This document shows positions 5,201 to 8,363 of a stretch of 8,363 nucleotides of DNA, piece by piece (position 1 is the stretch's first letter; every line of letters begins with the position of its first letter). Under the pieces are notes generated by a model that had not been told where the DNA came from, did no database searches, and saw only the letters and a program-made list of their open reading frames with translations. The stretch lies in assembly GCA_900554135.1 (NCBI GenBank), contig USFU01000068.1, forward strand, positions 1 to 8,363, given 5' to 3'. The position numbers were made by a program, and so were the translations under genes. The stretch is from an uncultured Collinsella sp. Lineage in GTDB: Bacteria > Actinomycetota > Coriobacteriia > Coriobacteriales > Coriobacteriaceae.

Positions 5201-7990
5201 TTATGCCTCACCTCCTTTGGAGTGCTTGCCAAGCGGGGTGGTGTCCCCGTCGTTTCCGTTTACGTTGTCAACGCCGTCGGCATCTTGAGCCTTACGATGC
5301 GCACCGATATGCGGCAGACGGCTCGTGGGCTGTTCGCTGTCCTTGGTGCCCCACTCGCTGGCGTTGAGACCAAACATGCGACGGGCGGCAGGGATGGCAG
5401 CCGTATGCTCGCGCATCTCGCGGCGAAGGTCCTCGTCCGAAAGCGCCGAGATACGCATCTGGGTATTGAGGCTCGCGCGGATGTACTCGATGTTGATGAG
5501 CCAGCCACAGATGGCGATAACCGAAATGATCCAGATAACGAGCAGGATAATCTTGCCGTTATTGTCTATATCGAGAACCGTCGACAGGACAAAGAGCAGG
5601 ACCTGAACGCCCACCACAGCGGCAAAACCGCCCTTGATGTAGTAGGGGTAGTGATGCTCAAACGCCACGGCATGATCGAGCAACTCGCGACGGTACGAAT
5701 CCGAATCGAGCATGACACGCATGGCCGTGCGCAGCGAATAGCGCTGGCGCGGCAGGTCGTTGGACTCGCAGATCATGAGGCCCGTCGTGGAAAGCTGCTT
5801 ATCAAAGAGCAGATTGAGGTTGAGCAGCAACGGGCGCAGCTGCAGACCGATAAAGAGCGCCACGATCAGGAACACGCCCAGGATGCACAGGTTAAACAGG
5901 TAGTTGAACGAATACATGCCACCGACGGTCTCGCGCAGCAGGTTGATGCCATAGGTGAAGGGCAGCAGCGGGTGCAGCCACTGGAAGAAGCCGGGCATCA
6001 TCTCGATGGGATACATACCCGACGAGCCGGGAATCTGCACAATGACGAGGATGACGCCAATTGCCTTACCGATATGCTTAAACGTGGTGGACAACGCATA
6101 GATGATGTTGACGTAGGTGAACGAGATAGCGATGCCGCCCAGCACAAAGAGCAGCGGATTGACGCACTGAACGCCAATGACCAGGTCGCCCACCGTAACG
6201 ATAATGGCCTGGAACGCGCCCAGGATCACCAGCAGCAACCAGCGGCCAAAGTAGCCCTGACGCGCCGTAAAGCTACCGATGCCCTCGCGGTCGACCTCGA
6301 GTTTGTAGATAGCGATGAGCACATAGCCGCCTACCCACAGCGCCAGATTGGTGTAGAAGGGCGCGATGCCCGAGCCAAAGCTCTTGACCGGATAGATGGA
6401 CTTGGACGTCAGCTCAACCGGAGATGCCATGAAATCTGCCACGTCATCGACGTCGACGTCCATGAGGTCGGCTAACTCGCCCATAGACTCAGAGGTCTGC
6501 AGCGCCGCAATGTCATTGGCGGCGGTCGCGAGCTTGTCCTGAACCTTGGCAAGGGAGGCGTCGGTTTGAGACAGCGTAGTCTTTGCCTGCTTGAGCGTGG
6601 CGTCGAGCTGCGCCAGCGTGCCGCGCGCGCTCGCTATCGTGGGGGTCATACCCGACACAATGCCGGTCAAATCGCCCGAAACGGCGGCAAAGGAGTCAAG
6701 CGCGCTCGAAGCCTTCGGCAGTGCGTTCTGCCCCAGATCGGTCTGAGCCTGACCGAGGTTAGCCGTACCGGTCTGAATTGCCGCGTTGAGTGCGTTGCTC
6801 GCGTTCGAGATTGCCGTAGCGTCGTTTGCCATGGCGCTCGACTGTGCAGAAAGGCCATCCTTGATACTCTGCAGCTTCTGGTTTTGCTCGCGAAGCGAAT
6901 TGATGGTCGATGCGATGAGCGCGTCGGCGTCCGCCGATCCCGTCGACGTATCGTTAGCAAGAATCTGCAGGCGCTCGATGACAGCACTGTTGTGGTCAAT
7001 CGTCGCCTGAAGGGATTCGAGCGAGTTGTCGATTCGGGTGGTCGTGGACGTAACCGTACCGGTAAGCCTGCCAATCGCGGCGTTCGCAGAAGCCGATGTC
7101 TTACTCAGCACGATGCTGCCCTCCGAAAGTGCCTTGGAGAGCGAGGTGATGGACTTGCCAGCCGTGGTGCGAGCTTCGCCCAGCAGATCATTACCCTGAG
7201 CGATTGCCTGCGTTAGCGAAGGCGCCTGTCCCTGCAGGCCCGCCAACGCAGCATCGGCCGAAGCAATCGAGCTGCTTGTCTTGTCGATGGCGGCGTTCAT
7301 GTCGCCGATGGAATCACGTACTCCGCCCAGGGTATCAGACGCCTCGGACACCGAGCCCGCCAGCGAATCCTGGGTCTGGGTTGCCTTGTCTTTAAGGTCA
7401 ATGCCAGCATCTTTGGCAATGCCCGCGACGGTCTCGCCCACCGTGGAGACAAATTCCGAGTTGATCTGCTCCTCGATGGTGTTGGCACCGGTATCGGTGA
7501 CCTTGGGCGCAATGGCGCTCTTTTTTTCGTTGACGTAATAGGTGAGCTTCGGCTGATGGTAATTGCCGTCGAGCATCGAGACGAGATTGTCGGAGAAGTT
7601 CTTGGGAATCACGATGGCAGCATAGTATTCGCCACTTTCGACGCCCTCTTTGGCATCTGCCGCCGAGTCGACGAAGGTCCAGCCAAGCTGGTCGTTCTCC
7701 TTGAGCCGGTCGACCACCTTATCGCCTGCGTTAAGCTCGCCCACCAGGTCGTTCTGGGTGCCCTGATCGTTGTTGGCGATGGCGATTTTAATGCCCTGGG
7801 TATTTCCGTACGGATCCCAGTTGGCAACGATGTTGTACCAGGCATACAGCGAGGGAATGACGCACACGCCCAGGGTAACCACCAGGGCGACGGGGTTCAC
7901 GATCAATCGCTTGATGTCGCGTTTAAAGATTGCAAAGGAAACCTTTGCATCGGATAGTTTGCTGCCGAGACTCACGCTTGGACCATCCAT
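5201..7990 (-). CDS. YhgE/Pip family membrane protein (first of tandem pair) with C-terminal extension
   Basis: A 929-residue paralogue of the downstream gene with the same order of parts. It has FKRD (22-25), transmembrane helix 1 (about 30-50), LYAWYNI..NWDPYGNT (48-64) and an extracellular globular part with the AAIVIPK strand (124-130). A Ser/Ala/Thr-rich helical region spans about 190-500. The ABC-2-type domain has helices near 543-562, 583-605, 612-634, 640-654 and 697-716, and PGSSGMYPIEMMP, then PLLPFTYGINLLRE (654-686). Unlike its partner it continues for about 200 residues: an amphipathic cytoplasmic-looking stretch with SYRRELLDHA (765-774), two more hydrophobic helices (786-804, 813-833), a charged helix (851-862) and an acidic, Asn/Gly-rich tail. 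The start is uncertain. No candidate (ATG 7990, 8011, 8026; TTG 8059) has a proper Shine-Dalgarno. ATG 7990 is preferred because longer starts only add sequence not shared with the paralogue. ATG 8011 could be near-leaderless. It is the lead gene of a two-gene operon. Confidence 0.85.
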   Translation of the reverse strand: MDGPSVSLGSKLSDAKVSFAIFKRDIKRLIVNPVALVVTLGVCVIPSLYAWYNIVANWDPYGNTQGIKIAIANNDQGTQNDLVGELNAGDKVVDRLKENDQLGWTFVDSAADAKEGVESGEYYAAIVIPKNFSDNLVSMLDGNYHQPKLTYYVNEKKSAIAPKVTDTGANTIEEQINSEFVSTVGETVAGIAKDAGIDLKDKATQTQDSLAGSVSEASDTLGGVRDSIGDMNAAIDKTSSSIASADAALAGLQGQAPSLTQAIAQGNDLLGEARTTAGKSITSLSKALSEGSIVLSKTSASANAAIGRLTGTVTSTTTRIDNSLESLQATIDHNSAVIERLQILANDTSTGSADADALIASTINSLREQNQKLQSIKDGLSAQSSAMANDATAISNASNALNAAIQTGTANLGQAQTDLGQNALPKASSALDSFAAVSGDLTGIVSGMTPTIASARGTLAQLDATLKQAKTTLSQTDASLAKVQDKLATAANDIAALQTSESMGELADLMDVDVDDVADFMASPVELTSKSIYPVKSFGSGIAPFYTNLALWVGGYVLIAIYKLEVDREGIGSFTARQGYFGRWLLLVILGAFQAIIVTVGDLVIGVQCVNPLLFVLGGIAISFTYVNIIYALSTTFKHIGKAIGVILVIVQIPGSSGMYPIEMMPGFFQWLHPLLPFTYGINLLRETVGGMYSFNYLFNLCILGVFLIVALFIGLQLRPLLLNLNLLFDKQLSTTGLMICESNDLPRQRYSLRTAMRVMLDSDSYRRELLDHAVAFEHHYPYYIKGGFAAVVGVQVLLFVLSTVLDIDNNGKIILLVIWIISVIAICGWLINIEYIRASLNTQMRISALSDEDLRREMREHTAAIPAARRMFGLNASEWGTKDSEQPTSRLPHIGAHRKAQDADGVDNVNGNDGDTTPLGKHSKGGEA
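5208..5218 (-). promoter_or_regulatory. Extended Shine-Dalgarno of the second YhgE/Pip gene, inside the first gene
   Basis: AAAGGAGGTGA on the minus strand matches the 16S anti-Shine-Dalgarno over its whole length. It lies within the last codons of the upstream gene (Lys-Gly-Gly-Glu-Ala-stop). GGAGG ends ten bases before the ATG at 5200, with a further GAGG five bases before it. This fixes the start and implies coupled translation. Confidence 0.85.
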
Positions 7991-8082
7991 CCTATCGTTT
8001 AGCCGAATCATGCTATTAACAACCATTGTACGGAGGCACTTTAGCGTCTCGCGGCACAATGGTGCTGAGTTTTGCGGGTAGC

Positions 8083-8111
8083 AATATACTACGAAGATGA
8101 GTTAACGTACA
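8083..8111 (-). promoter_or_regulatory. Candidate promoter of the YhgE/Pip operon with GTACAG repeat
   Basis: On the minus strand TATATT (8088-8083, 5/6 match to a -10) is preceded after 17 bases by TGTACG (8111-8106, 3/6 match to a -35). The -35 overlaps a direct repeat, GTACAG-AT-GTACAG (plus strand 8107-8120), which could be an operator. A competing reading is TTGTGA (8145-8140), N17, TACTGT (8122-8117). TACAAT at 8032-8027-like spacing near the first ATG is a third -10 look-alike without a -35. None is strong. Confidence 0.3.
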
Positions 8112-8173
8112 GATGTACAGTATCTTAAATTCCTGCAGCTCACAAAACCACAACCCGCACAAACTAGCAGTTC

Positions 8174-8250
8174 GACTAGTCATTGGGGACGTTCTTAAAT
8201 GACTAGTCAAACAAGAGCGTCCCCAACGACTACTTTTCCTCCGTCCCCAA
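8174..8250. repeat. REP-like nest of overlapping inverted repeats
   Basis: Inverted repeat A is GACTAGTCATT (8174-8184) with AATGACTAGTC (8198-8208), a perfect 11-base match with 13 bases between. Inverted repeat B is 8177-8196 with 8213-8232, 20-base arms with two mismatches, one of them a G-T wobble, built on TTGGGGACGTTCTT and AAGAGCGTCCCCAA. A and B share bases, so only one can form at a time. CGTCCCCAA occurs again at 8242-8250, offering a third partner for 8183-8191. There is no open frame or T-run. GGGGAC/GTCCCC palindromes of this style are known to me as repetitive extragenic elements linked with Y1 (RAYT-type) transposases in various Gram-positives; assignment here is inference. Bases 8251-8321 show nothing I recognise. 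Confidence 0.65.
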
Positions 8251-8321
8251 GGGATCATTATTGGACTGCCGATGTTTTGGTAATGCCAGCGAGCGGGCAC
8301 CAGAGCGAACAAATTGGCATG

Positions 8322-8363
8322 AAAAGAGGACGGCATAGACCTTCTGGTCATGCCGTCCTCTTT
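8322..8363. terminator. Two-way hairpin terminator at the window edge
   Basis: The stem is 8323-8336 plus 8338-8341 paired with 8346-8363: 18 base pairs, one bulged A at 8337 and a TTCT loop. On the plus strand it ends in CTCTTT at the last base of the window. On the minus strand it ends in CTCTTTT. It probably terminates a gene lying beyond 8363 and isolates the YhgE/Pip operon from it. Confidence 0.75.

Noticed and set aside
2447..6475. A plus-strand open frame of 1342 codons
   Set aside because: It is antisense to two clear YhgE/Pip genes and part of the DMT gene, crosses their boundaries, and its product is Arg/His/Gln/Asp-rich with no domain. It is a mirror of codon bias in the opposite strand.
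7556..7957. A plus-strand frame of 133 codons with a plausible hydrophobic pattern
   Set aside because: It is antisense to the conserved LYAWYNI/WDPYGNT N-terminal region of the first YhgE/Pip protein.
8016..8351. A minus-strand open frame of 111 codons in the upstream region
   Set aside because: It starts inside the terminator hairpin, reads through the palindromic repeats, has no domain or ribosome site, and overlaps the start of the YhgE/Pip gene.
1..8363. A defence island, CRISPR array, toxin-antitoxin or phage module
   Set aside because: No matching genes or regularly spaced repeats were seen. The Pip link to phage is as a surface receptor in Lactococcus, not as a defence gene.

Overview
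The window looks like chromosomal DNA of a moderately GC-rich Gram-positive bacterium. The tandem YhgE/Pip membrane proteins, the codon use and the intergenic GGGGAC/GTCCCC palindromes suggest an actinobacterial gut lineage of the Coriobacteriia type (for example Collinsella). That placement is inference: there is no rRNA or marker gene here. All genes that can be supported lie on the minus strand, so the transcription order runs from high to low coordinates.

Reading in that direction: (1) 8322-8363 is a strong two-way hairpin terminator that closes off whatever lies beyond the window edge. (2) 8174-8250 is a non-coding nest of overlapping inverted repeats built on GACTAGTC and TTGGGGACG / CGTCCCCAA, probably a REP-like mobile palindrome. 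(3) About 8063-8150 holds weak promoter-like sequence. (4) Two YhgE/Pip (ABC-2-like) membrane proteins follow, 5201-7990 and 3011-5200. The stop of the first directly abuts the start of the second (TAA|ATG), and the second gene's ribosome binding site lies inside the last codons of the first. They are almost certainly co-translated and may form a hetero-oligomer. (5) An intrinsic terminator at 2877-2915 ends that operon. (6) An EamA/DMT-type ten-helix transporter follows (1826-2809), with its own terminator (1788-1813). (7) An M20D-type metallo-amidohydrolase follows (414-1709), with a good Shine-Dalgarno and a promoter region rich in AAAGT/ACTTT dyads. (8) Just behind its stop lies a terminator-like hairpin flanked by a 14-base direct repeat, and then the orphan C-terminal end of a major-facilitator transporter (180-404), which looks like a deletion relic. 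(9) The first 179 bases hold no convincing gene but contain a very long near-perfect hairpin (68-153).

Functionally this is a cell-envelope and small-molecule transport neighbourhood. The YhgE pair probably acts at the membrane and extracellular face, the DMT protein exports or imports an unidentified small metabolite, and the amidohydrolase cleaves an N-acyl amino acid or similar amide in the cytoplasm. The terminators between the transcription units argue against one shared pathway. I see no phage, CRISPR, toxin-antitoxin or defence gene. The most interesting material is in the non-coding structures and the transporter relic rather than in the full-length genes.
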